Positions 14,196 through 22,301 of a stretch of DNA of 64,000 nucleotides are shown here, piece by piece. Every line of letters starts with the position of its first letter. Within the stretch, counting starts at the first letter, position 1. The notes under the pieces are model-generated. The model did not search any database. It was not told the origin of the DNA and saw only the letters and a program-made list of their open reading frames with translations. Both the position numbers and the translations under genes were made by a program. Source of the DNA: WHSV01 sp050693895 (GTDB taxonomy: Bacteria > Actinomycetota > CADDZG01 > WHSQ01); assembly GCA_050693895.1 (NCBI GenBank), contig JBOGWS010000021.1, positions 39,403 through 103,402 of the forward strand, read 5' to 3'.

Positions 14196-15158
14196 TCAAC
14201 TTCTGGCACGAGGGTGAGAGGTCAGATACACCTCTCTCAGCCGGCTGTCGCTCACCAGGGTATACACCTGCGTGGTGGCGAGACTTGCGTGGCCGAGTAG
14301 CTCCTGCACCACCCTTATATCCGCTCCGGCGTCCAACATGTGCGTCGCGAACGAGTGACGCAGGGTGTGTGGTGACACCTTATCGCCCAAAGCCGCATGC
14401 CGAGCATAGGCCTTCAGGATCTTCCAGCACCCCTGCCGGCTGAGGCGGCCTCCTCGGGCGTTGAGGAACAGGGCATTCCGCCCGCCCGCTCCACCTCCAC
14501 GGGTCACGAGCACGGGCCTGGACTGCGTCGTATAGGCACCGACCGCCTTCTTGGCCATGCTCCCCAGGGGCACACGGCGGGACTTGCTCCCCTTGCCGGC
14601 CCGCACGAGCACGGCAGAGGCGTCGAGGTCCACGTCGTCGACATCGAGCCCCACGAGCTCGCTGATGCGCAGCCCGGCGCCGTAGAGGGTCTCGAGTATC
14701 GCCCGGTCGCGCCGGCCGAGCAGGTCGTCTGCGGGGCCCCCGAGGAGAGACTCGACCTCGTCGAGCCGAATCGCCTTGGGCAGGGACTTGGGTTGCTTGG
14801 GACTCCCGATCCTCCCCGTCGGATCGGCGTCCAGGTAATCCTCACGGACCAGGAACTTGTAGAGCGAGCGGAGGGCGACGAGCATCCGGGCCACCGAGGA
14901 GGGGGCCAGGGGCTTTGACGTCGGCGGCCGACCCTCCCTGAGGCTCGCGAGGAAGTCGGTCACATCGTCGCCGTCCGCGGCCGCTGGGTCCAATTCGGCT
15001 CGCCGGCAGTAGTCCAGCCACGTCTCGAGATCACGCCGGTAGGCGGCCACCGTGTTCGCCGCCAGACCTCGCTCGGTCGAGATGTAGGTGAGGAACTCGC
15101 CTACGAGGCGGCCAAAGGAAGTGGTCGAGTCCGTGCCGGGATGAGACGGCCGGCTCAC
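14196..15158 (-). CDS. xerD: tyrosine recombinase XerD
   Basis: A 320-aa tyrosine recombinase. The N-terminal SAM-like core-binding domain (FLTYISTERGLAANTVAAYRRDL) is followed by the catalytic domain with the arginine in GAGLRISELVGL, HTLRHSFATHML and LGHASLATTQVYT, giving the R, H-x-x-R, H and Tyr set. Family knowledge: with XerC it resolves chromosome dimers at dif. The GTG at 15158 overlaps the ald TGA (GTGA). Proximity of pyrG, parA and scpAB matches the usual actinobacterial xerD location, so this is a housekeeping recombinase, not an integrase of a mobile element. Confidence 0.93.
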   Translation of the reverse strand: MSRPSHPGTDSTTSFGRLVGEFLTYISTERGLAANTVAAYRRDLETWLDYCRRAELDPAAADGDDVTDFLASLREGRPPTSKPLAPSSVARMLVALRSLYKFLVREDYLDADPTGRIGSPKQPKSLPKAIRLDEVESLLGGPADDLLGRRDRAILETLYGAGLRISELVGLDVDDVDLDASAVLVRAGKGSKSRRVPLGSMAKKAVGAYTTQSRPVLVTRGGGAGGRNALFLNARGGRLSRQGCWKILKAYARHAALGDKVSPHTLRHSFATHMLDAGADIRVVQELLGHASLATTQVYTLVSDSRLREVYLTSHPRARS

Positions 15159-16267
15159 AACATCTTTTCGATGGGCGTGTACTCGAGGCCGTGGGCCTGG
15201 CACACGGGCTCGTAGGTGCACGAACCGCCGTAGGTGTTGACTCCCTGTGCGAGAGCGCGATCGGACCTAACCGCCTCCCTCAGTCCCTGCTCCGCGAGCG
15301 TGAGCGCGTAGGGCAACGTCAGGTTGGTCAGCGCGTAGGTCGACGTGTGGGGAACCGCTCCCGGCATGTTCCCGACGCAGTAGTGCACGACGTCGTGAAC
15401 CACGTAGGTCGGGTCGGAGTGCGTCGTCATCTTCGATGTCTCGAAGCAACCCCCCTGGTCGATCGAGATGTCGACGATCACAGCCCCCGGATTCATGGCC
15501 TTGATGATGTCCTCGGTCACGACCTTCGGAGCCAGAGCGCCAGGCACCAACACCGCACCGATGACGAGGTCGGCCTGCGTCACGATCTCCTCGACCACGA
15601 GCCGGTTCGACATGAGCGTCAGGATGCGGCCCTTGTGGATACGGTCGACCTCCCGCAGCTTGGCGATGTTCTTGTCGAGGATGATGACCTCGGCCTCCAT
15701 GCCTTGCGCAATCCAGGCCGCGTTCATCCCGGACATGCCGGCACCGATGACGACGACCTTCGCGGGAGCGACGCCGGACACTCCGCCCATGAGGATGCCC
15801 CGACCCCCGTTCTCGCGCTCTAGGAAGTGGGCGCCCACCTGCGGGGCCATGCGTCCGGCCACCTCGCTCATGGGGGCGAGCAGGGGCAGCGAACCGTCCG
15901 GGTACTCGACCGTCTCGTAGGCGACGCCGGTCGTCTTGGATTCGAGCAGAGCAGTCGTCACCTTGTCGGACGCGGCCAGGTGCAGATACGTGAACAGAAT
16001 CAGACCGTCGCGCAGGCGATGGAACTCCTCCTCGATGGGCTCCTTCACCTTGAGAACCATGTCGGCCTCGGCGAAGACGACGTCCGCGTTCGGCACGATG
16101 ACCGCGCCGGCGCGCTCGAACTCCGAATCCCAGATGTTCGAGCCCCGGCCCGCGTCCTTCTCGATGATGACCTCATGGTCGTGGACCACGAACTCACGCA
16201 CGCCGGCGGGCGTGATCGCCACGCGGTACTCGTTGTCCTTCAGCTCGCGCGGTACTCCGATCCTCAT
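15155..16267 (-). CDS. ald: alanine dehydrogenase
   Basis: NAD-dependent interconversion of L-alanine with pyruvate and ammonia. MRIGVPRELKDNEYRVAITP is the standard N-terminus; substrate-binding KVKEP and catalytic histidine FTYLHLAA, the dinucleotide-binding GAGMSGMNAA and SIDQGGCFETS are all present. Length 370 aa matches the family. The ATG at 16267 is preceded by AAGGGGGG. The 27-bp gap to pyrG contains an imperfect inverted repeat (GAACCAA, then TTGGTTC). Confidence 0.96.
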   Translation of the reverse strand: MRIGVPRELKDNEYRVAITPAGVREFVVHDHEVIIEKDAGRGSNIWDSEFERAGAVIVPNADVVFAEADMVLKVKEPIEEEFHRLRDGLILFTYLHLAASDKVTTALLESKTTGVAYETVEYPDGSLPLLAPMSEVAGRMAPQVGAHFLERENGGRGILMGGVSGVAPAKVVVIGAGMSGMNAAWIAQGMEAEVIILDKNIAKLREVDRIHKGRILTLMSNRLVVEEIVTQADLVIGAVLVPGALAPKVVTEDIIKAMNPGAVIVDISIDQGGCFETSKMTTHSDPTYVVHDVVHYCVGNMPGAVPHTSTYALTNLTLPYALTLAEQGLREAVRSDRALAQGVNTYGGSCTYEPVCQAHGLEYTPIEKML

Positions 16268-16294
16268 GAACCAAACCCCCCTTGGTTTGTTGGT

Positions 16295-17947
16295 TCAGAG
16301 ATTAACGTCGCTGGAGTGGCCGACTGCCTCCGGAATGGAGACTTCGCCGTGCCTGCGAGCGATGGCGGCGCCGACGAAGTCCCTGAACAGGGGCTGTGGG
16401 CGGTCCGGCCGGCTCTTGAACTCGGGGTGGAACTGCCCCGCGACGAACCACGGGTGGTCGGCCAGCTCGATGATCTCGACCAGCGTCCCGTCCGGCGATT
16501 CTCCGGAACACACGAGTCCCGCGTCCTCGAGCTTGCGGCGGAACCGGGGATTGACCTCGTAGCGATGGCGGTGCCGCTCGAAGATGAGCTCGGTTCCGTA
16601 TGCGTTCTCGGCCTTCGAGCCCTTGCTGATGCGGCACGGGTACGCCCCCAGGCGCATGGTGCCGCCGAGCGAGTTGAGGTCCTGCCCGGCGAGGATGTCG
16701 ACGACGGGGGCCGGCGTGGACGAGTCAAATTCGGACGAGTTTGCCCCTTCGAGTCCGGCGACGTTGCGGGCGAACTCGATGACCGCGCATTGCAGCCCGA
16801 GACAGATACCGAGGAACGGCACGTCGTTTTCTCGCGCGTAGCGAGTCGCGTCGATCTTTCCCTCGATTCCCCTCACTCCGAAGCCGCCGGGGACCAGGAC
16901 GCCGTCGACGTCCCCGAGAATTTCGTGGACGTTGGTTCCCTCGAGGTCGTCCGAGGCGATCCACGTGATCTTCACGTCGGTCGAATGCGCGTAGCCGGCG
17001 TGCTTCAGGCTCTCGACGACCGAGAGGTATGCGTCCGGCAGCGTGACGTACTTTCCGATGAGACCGATGTTGACCTCTTTGGTGCACGAGTTGATGCGGT
17101 TCACGATTCCCTGCCAGTGAGCCAGGTCGGGCTCATCAACGTCGGTCATTCGCAGGTGGTCGACCACGAATCCGTCGAGGTTCTCGTAGTGAGTGACCAG
17201 CGGCACCTCGTAGATGCTGCTCGCGTCGACCATCGAGACGACGGCCTCTTCGTTGACGTCGCAGAGAAGCGAGATCTTGCGCTTGAGCGAGGGGGTGATC
17301 GGCCGGTCGCTGCGACAAACGATGGCATCGGGCTGAATTCCGATGCTGCGCAGCTCTCTGACGGAGTGCTGGGTCGGCTTGGTTTTGAGTTCCTCGGCGG
17401 CCCCCATATAGGGAACGAGCGTGACGTGGACGTAGCAGGTGTCGTCGCGGCCGAGCTCTCGCTTCAGCTGGCGAATCGCCTCGAGGAACGGAAGCGATTC
17501 GATGTCGCCGACCGTGCCGCCGATCTCGGTGATGAGTACGTCCGCACCCGAGTCGTCGGCGAGCGCGAGGACGCGCTCCTTGATCGCCTCGGTGACGTGG
17601 GGAATGACCTGAACCGTGTCGCCGAGGTAGTCGCCGCGTCGCTCCTTGGCGATGATGCTCTGGTAGAGCGCCCCGGTGGTGACGTTGGAGGCGCGGTGCA
17701 TGTTCTCGTCGATGAACCGCTCGTAGTGTCCGAGGTCGAGATCGGTCTCGCCGCCGTCCTCCGTGACGAAGACCTCGCCGTGCTGGAATGGATTCATCGT
17801 GCCCGGGTCGACGTTGATGTAGGGGTCGAGCTTCTGGATCATGACCCTGAGGCCTCGTGCCTTCAGGAGCCGTCCGAGGGAGGCTGCGGTGATGCCCTTT
17901 CCAAGGCTGGACACCACACCACCCGTCACGAAAACGTGCTTCGCCAC
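16295..17947 (-). CDS. pyrG: CTP synthase
   Basis: Amidates UTP to CTP using glutamine and ATP. The N-terminal synthase domain begins KHVFVTGGVVSSLGKG; the C-terminal class I glutaminase carries the nucleophile in GICLGLQC and the HPEF catalytic histidine/glutamate. The chosen GTG at 17947, just after GGAGG, gives 550 aa with the family N-terminus; an upstream ATG at 17968 would add seven residues that contain that ribosome site. The 195-bp upstream gap has a GTTTCA/TGAAAC inverted repeat (17970-17993). Confidence 0.96.
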   Translation of the reverse strand: MAKHVFVTGGVVSSLGKGITAASLGRLLKARGLRVMIQKLDPYINVDPGTMNPFQHGEVFVTEDGGETDLDLGHYERFIDENMHRASNVTTGALYQSIIAKERRGDYLGDTVQVIPHVTEAIKERVLALADDSGADVLITEIGGTVGDIESLPFLEAIRQLKRELGRDDTCYVHVTLVPYMGAAEELKTKPTQHSVRELRSIGIQPDAIVCRSDRPITPSLKRKISLLCDVNEEAVVSMVDASSIYEVPLVTHYENLDGFVVDHLRMTDVDEPDLAHWQGIVNRINSCTKEVNIGLIGKYVTLPDAYLSVVESLKHAGYAHSTDVKITWIASDDLEGTNVHEILGDVDGVLVPGGFGVRGIEGKIDATRYARENDVPFLGICLGLQCAVIEFARNVAGLEGANSSEFDSSTPAPVVDILAGQDLNSLGGTMRLGAYPCRISKGSKAENAYGTELIFERHRHRYEVNPRFRRKLEDAGLVCSGESPDGTLVEIIELADHPWFVAGQFHPEFKSRPDRPQPLFRDFVGAAIARRHGEVSIPEAVGHSSDVNL

Positions 17948-17969
17948 CAGTCCTCCGTTCCAAGCCATC

Positions 17970-17993
17970 GTTTCAAAGCCATCGTTCTGAAAC
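17970..17993. repeat. inverted repeat in the pyrG leader
   Basis: GTTTCA and TGAAAC are separated by 12 nt, 23 bp upstream of the pyrG start. A short direct repeat (AAGCCATCGTT) occurs twice across 17962-17986. It may be an RNA hairpin or a protein site; function unknown. Confidence 0.35.
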
Positions 17994-18142
17994 CATCTCG
18001 ACGCCTCACGACGGCCGCGAAGACGCCCGTTTCTTACCTGGTGACGACCCCCAACTCTGCAAGTTGGCGGCATCGCTTCGATGCGGCCTCGGTGCTCGGG
18101 GGAAGTCAGCCCAAAGTAGCACGCGCGCGCCTCAGGCCGCGT

Positions 18143-18982
18143 CTATTTGCGGCCGATTCGGTCCACCGCCTGCAGCCATGGCGTCGAATCGATGACCCGT
18201 GAGAACGAGACCTTCTCGGAAACCAAGTTGAGGGCGCCGATCACGAGCACCGCCAGCAGCCGGAAGGGCTCGTCGAGCGAGTAGGCCAGGCCCAGGCCGA
18301 CGACCGCCCCGATCGGGTTCGCGCCGGCGTCTCCGAGCATGGCTCTCTCGCGCAGGTCGGCAGGAGTGACTGCCACGAGAGCCCCCACGACTCCCGCGGT
18401 ACCGACCGCGAAGCCGACGGGCCCGAAGACCACGAGCGGAACAAGGCAGAGGAAGGCGACCTTGAGGGCGCGCCCGGGGGCCCGGTCCAGCAGGTTGAAG
18501 AGATTGGCCGTCAGACCAACGAGGAGGAACACCTCGACCTTGTGGCCGAGACCCTCAGCGGGCATCGCAGCGGTTGCCCCCGCGAGGCCGCCCGCGGCTA
18601 TCTTCACGAGCCCCCCGGTCAACGCGCCGCCGCCCATCGAGGTCATGTGTCCTCGGAAGCCCCGGGCCTGCTCGTCCCCTCTGCGGTCGTCGAAGAGTCC
18701 CGCGACGAACATCACTGCGACCACAACGAGGACCAAGCTCGTCCCTACGCGCCCGGCCGGCGCTTCGTCGGTAACCGAAATCAAGAACACGAGCGCAAAA
18801 CTCCCAGCGATGCTCCCGAACAACACACCGAAACCGAGCACTACCGGCACCTCGCGCTGGTTGATGTTGATCCGGACCAGAGATCGAGGAACCACCGAGA
18901 GCGCGACCCGAACCGCAAGCAGCGAGGCCACGAAACCAGCGAGAGCCGAGGCCGCCGTCAGGACACCGACGTCGCCCGTCAC
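18143..18982 (-). CDS. MraY/WecA-like polytopic membrane protein with altered active-site motifs
   Basis: A 279-aa protein with about eight hydrophobic helices. Motifs recall the phospho-N-acetylhexosamine transferases: GLFDDRRGDEQARGFRGH resembles the DD motif loop, NLFNLLDRAPGRALK sits where NxxNxxDGxDGLA is expected, and MLGDAGANPIGAVVGL resembles the third loop. The second motif has DRAPG in place of DGxDG, so catalysis is uncertain. Family knowledge: active members transfer sugar-phosphate to a polyprenyl phosphate at the inner leaflet. The GTG start overlaps the upstream gene's TGA. Its position beside glycosyltransferase and murJ genes supports an envelope role. Confidence 0.7.
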   Translation of the reverse strand: MTGDVGVLTAASALAGFVASLLAVRVALSVVPRSLVRININQREVPVVLGFGVLFGSIAGSFALVFLISVTDEAPAGRVGTSLVLVVVAVMFVAGLFDDRRGDEQARGFRGHMTSMGGGALTGGLVKIAAGGLAGATAAMPAEGLGHKVEVFLLVGLTANLFNLLDRAPGRALKVAFLCLVPLVVFGPVGFAVGTAGVVGALVAVTPADLRERAMLGDAGANPIGAVVGLGLAYSLDEPFRLLAVLVIGALNLVSEKVSFSRVIDSTPWLQAVDRIGRK

Positions 18983-21219
18983 ACCGGCACCTCCTCTCGG
19001 ACCGGCGACGGGCCCGTCAGCGGAGGCGCCTCCATGGCCAGGTGTACGAGCAACGCCATGGGGACGAGAAAGGACAGGATCACCGCCGGTATGACGATGC
19101 CCGAGTCGTTGACTGCGAATCCCGTCACGGCGAGCACAAGGCCCCCGATCAAGCCGGCCCTCAGCTTCGGATAGTCGAAGGCGAACTGCTGCCAGCGGCC
19201 GCTGGGCCGGCGCAGCAGATAGACCATCGCGAGGAGCGCGGGCGGTACGAAGTAGGTCCAGATCGTCGACGTGAAGACACGGAGGTTTGACGTGGCCTTG
19301 CGCTGGATGGTGTCGAACAGGGCTCCGAATCCCCTGTCCCGAGTGTCCTCGTAGAGCCGGGCGAGATGCGTCTGCGACTCGGCCGGCAGCGCGAGGTCGA
19401 TGATCAGGAAGACCCCCAGGGCCACCACCCCGGCCAGGCCGGCGACGACGACCATGCGCAGCCTGGGCTTCCGCCCGCTCAGCAACACCAGGGTTATGCC
19501 AAGCGCGGGGACGAGGGCCAGTACTCCGCCGACGTCGCTCCCGAACCCGGGAGCACCGTCTATGAAGATCGTTACGAGAAAGAGAGCGACGACGAGCGGC
19601 ATCGTGAATGACCTGCCGCTAAACCGGTAGGCGATGAGCGCGCCGGTCAACACGGCCGTAACCCCGAACACGGCGAAGACGATGTTGCCCGCGCCGGCGA
19701 ACCGGCCGGCCACGATGGGCGAGTAGCCGAACACCGTGTTGAGTTGCAACATGCTTCCCGTTACGAGGTCGAGCGCGACGAGCAACCAGGTGAACGCGAC
19801 CAGCGCCAGAAGCCGGTCCAGCGAATTCCTGAAAATTACCGACGCGGTCATCACAAGCGCCGCCGTGATTGCGATGAGCAGCGCACCGAACGCGACCTCA
19901 CCAAAAGCGTGTCCGTCGACCACACCCGCGAGATAGGTCGACACCGGAAACGCAACGACCGCGAGGCCGCACATCTGGAGCGTCCGCCCGGCCGTGGAAC
20001 CGACGCCACCGCGCCTCTCGCGCCAAACGAGCAGCAACAACAAGAGGACGTAGACCAGCACCTGAAACAGGACGAAGATCGCGCTCAACGGACCCTTGAC
20101 CTTGTCGATGAAGACGGACTCATCGTCGAGCGCCGTCATCGAGGCGGCCGGCAGGTCGCTCGTAGGCCGGGACACCATTGCTCGGCCGTTCATCGCCGGG
20201 GGCCTGTCGACGCCGAAGTGCTCGAGGATCGTCGGAGCGACGTCGGGGAGCGTCACGAGGCTCTGACGGCGGGTCGAAGCTGTCTCGAGCGCCGCTCCCG
20301 CCTCGAAGTCACCACCCACTGCAACAGCCACACCGAGGTGCGCTTCACCCGCCCACGATGGCGAGGTCGGTGACACGACCAGCAGGAGGTCGTCCGGCTG
20401 CATGCGGCTCCGGAGGTCGCCGACCAGTTCATCGGACGCCATCAGTGCCTCGCGCTGCGACGTGAGGAGGTCAGGGGTCACCTCGTCACGCCCCAACGCC
20501 ATGACCCATTGGTCGAAGCGCGTCAGGTCGCCCTGGTCGACGAACGCCACCCCGCAGTCCTCGGCCTTGAAGAAGACGTCGAGCGCATCGGAAAGTCTCT
20601 CGGGATCGGTCCGGACGCCATAGGGAGCCATCTCGTCGTCGGCGAGAAGGGAATCGCCCGTGGCGGCCGCCTCGACCACCCCCTCCGGGCTCATAGCCGA
20701 CAGCAGGGTCCACCGTCCGAAGCCGATCGGTGCGGGGGCCGGCTTTCCCAGGTCCCCGTTGCCGATCGCGTAGACAGGAGTCTCTAGAGCACCGGCCAGC
20801 GCGCCGGGGCGTGCCCCATACCCATCGTCGGAGGCGCCCGCCTCGACCTCGCCCACTCCCGCGACCCGCACGTTCTTGGATACCGGCGATCCCGCGGCCG
20901 GCGGCACTACCTCTTCCACCGGGCCTCCCGTGGTCACTCCCCCGTCGACCCTCGCGCCCGCGCCCATGGTCACGAAACCCGATGCGAGAGAAGTGCGGGA
21001 CGAGTTCGTGCGTACCGACATCGAGCCCCACGCTCCGTCCTCGATCGCCTGCACGATGTGCGGCGGATCGAAACGTTCGATGTCAGACCACAGGACACCG
21101 GGCAGAGCCAACACGACGCTGCGCGTGCAGTCCTCCTGGGCCTGGACCGGAGCCGCCGTCACCAACAGCAGAGCGGTTGCTGCGACGAAGGCCCGGACGA
21201 CGCTCAGTGTGCGTGCCAT
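18979..21219 (-). CDS. membrane protein with extracytoplasmic alkaline-phosphatase-like domain
   Basis: 746 aa. A signal peptide ending near AAPVQAQ is followed by about 340 residues that look like the alkaline phosphatase/phosphodiesterase superfamily: VVLALPGVLWSDIERF at the start, SRTSLASGFVTMGAG and the closing LPDVAPTILEHFGVDRP plus NGRAM. About ten membrane helices follow, up to the C-terminus. Canonical metal residues of active phosphatases are not all evident. It overlaps the GT4 gene by 16 nt and the MraY-like gene by 4 nt, so the three are likely one operon. A role in modifying or exporting envelope polymers is an inference from context. Confidence 0.65.
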   Translation of the reverse strand: MARTLSVVRAFVAATALLLVTAAPVQAQEDCTRSVVLALPGVLWSDIERFDPPHIVQAIEDGAWGSMSVRTNSSRTSLASGFVTMGAGARVDGGVTTGGPVEEVVPPAAGSPVSKNVRVAGVGEVEAGASDDGYGARPGALAGALETPVYAIGNGDLGKPAPAPIGFGRWTLLSAMSPEGVVEAAATGDSLLADDEMAPYGVRTDPERLSDALDVFFKAEDCGVAFVDQGDLTRFDQWVMALGRDEVTPDLLTSQREALMASDELVGDLRSRMQPDDLLLVVSPTSPSWAGEAHLGVAVAVGGDFEAGAALETASTRRQSLVTLPDVAPTILEHFGVDRPPAMNGRAMVSRPTSDLPAASMTALDDESVFIDKVKGPLSAIFVLFQVLVYVLLLLLLVWRERRGGVGSTAGRTLQMCGLAVVAFPVSTYLAGVVDGHAFGEVAFGALLIAITAALVMTASVIFRNSLDRLLALVAFTWLLVALDLVTGSMLQLNTVFGYSPIVAGRFAGAGNIVFAVFGVTAVLTGALIAYRFSGRSFTMPLVVALFLVTIFIDGAPGFGSDVGGVLALVPALGITLVLLSGRKPRLRMVVVAGLAGVVALGVFLIIDLALPAESQTHLARLYEDTRDRGFGALFDTIQRKATSNLRVFTSTIWTYFVPPALLAMVYLLRRPSGRWQQFAFDYPKLRAGLIGGLVLAVTGFAVNDSGIVIPAVILSFLVPMALLVHLAMEAPPLTGPSPVREEVPV

Positions 21220-22301
21220 TCGTACGCTCCGCTCAGGCGCGCCAGCATCTGGTCCGTCGAGAATCGTCTGCGGAGATCAACGAGCGCCTGCTCTGCGTAT
21301 CGATTCGCGGTCTCCGGCGAGCTCAACACATCGCTGAGAGCTGCAGCTAGTGCCTCGGCGTCACCTTTTGGCACGAGCCGTCCCGAGGATCGATCTCCGA
21401 TCAACTCCGGCATGCCACCGACGTTGGTCGACACGACGGGGGTGCCGACGAGAATGGCCTCCTGCGCTGCGAGCGGAACACCCTCCCAGTTCGACGACAG
21501 ACTGAAGACGGCGGCGGCGTTGATCCAGTCAGCGAGGTCGTTTCGCCAGCCGAGCCATCGCACGCGCTTGTCGAGGCCCATCGCCCGCGACATCGTCTTC
21601 AACCTCTGCTCGTCTGGACCCTGGCCGAGCACGATCAATACAACATTCGCGGGGAGTCGCGCGAGCGCGCTGAGCATGACGTCCAGAGCCTTCTGCGCAG
21701 AGAGCCTCGACGCTGTGACGATCAGTCTTGCGTCCTCGGTCACGTCCGCCTCGGCCCGCACCTGCGCGGGGGTCCTCTTGACGCGCGGAGCGTCACCGAT
21801 CCCGAGGTAGAGAATCTCTATCTTCCCCGCGGACTTGGGTGACCGGCCGCGCAGGTGCCTGGCGATCTCCTCCGAGACCGCGAAGGTGTGCTTGGTGAGG
21901 CGCACGGATAGCGGCTCTGCCCATTTGTATGCAGCGGTTTTCACGCGCCCCGAAACGTCCGGGAGCACGAGGTTGTGCACCGTTTGCAAGGCCGGGACAT
22001 CCAGGGGGCGCGCCGCAAGCGCCGCGTCGATCCCCGCGCGCAGCCCGTGCGCGTGGACGACGTCGTAGCCACCCTGCCGGAGATAGCTTCTCAGGATCCG
22101 CACGACCCGTGAGTGACCAAGCGGGCCATCGGGGATATCGAGGGGAATGACGGGCTTGGGCATAGCCACGGGAAGGTCCGTCGGTCCGGCGACGTCGACC
22201 GCGAGATCGTCGCCGTCCAGGGCATCGGTGATCTGGGCGACGTGTCTAGCGATCCCTCCTGCAGAGCGGCCGAGGACCTGGAGGACGTTCAATCGGCTCA
22301 T
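21204..22301 (-). CDS. glycosyltransferase family 4
   Basis: A 365-aa GT-B fold glycosyltransferase. The N-terminus (VLQVLGRSAGGIARHV) and YDVVHAHGLRAGIDA are typical acceptor-side elements. The C-terminal donor site shows NWEGVPLAAQEAILVGTPVV, the EX7E-type motif of GT4. It probably adds a sugar from an NDP-sugar to an envelope lipid or glycan on the cytoplasmic face; donor and acceptor are unknown. The ATG overlaps the murJ stop (ATGA), so it follows the flippase in the same operon. Confidence 0.88.
   Translation of the reverse strand: MSRLNVLQVLGRSAGGIARHVAQITDALDGDDLAVDVAGPTDLPVAMPKPVIPLDIPDGPLGHSRVVRILRSYLRQGGYDVVHAHGLRAGIDAALAARPLDVPALQTVHNLVLPDVSGRVKTAAYKWAEPLSVRLTKHTFAVSEEIARHLRGRSPKSAGKIEILYLGIGDAPRVKRTPAQVRAEADVTEDARLIVTASRLSAQKALDVMLSALARLPANVVLIVLGQGPDEQRLKTMSRAMGLDKRVRWLGWRNDLADWINAAAVFSLSSNWEGVPLAAQEAILVGTPVVSTNVGGMPELIGDRSSGRLVPKGDAEALAAALSDVLSSPETANRYAEQALVDLRRRFSTDQMLARLSGAYEWHAH

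Noticed and set aside
14196..15158. Integrase of a prophage or integrative element
   Set aside because: The recombinase is in conserved actinobacterial synteny, has XerD-like motifs, and no attachment sites or phage genes are nearby.
16268..16294. Terminator between pyrG and ald
   Set aside because: The inverted repeat GAACCAA/TTGGTTC is imperfect, lacks a T-run and overlaps the ald ribosome site.
17970..17993. Canonical parS site
   Set aside because: Half-sites GTTTCA and TGAAAC match parS halves but are 12 nt apart, while parS needs them joined by CG or less.
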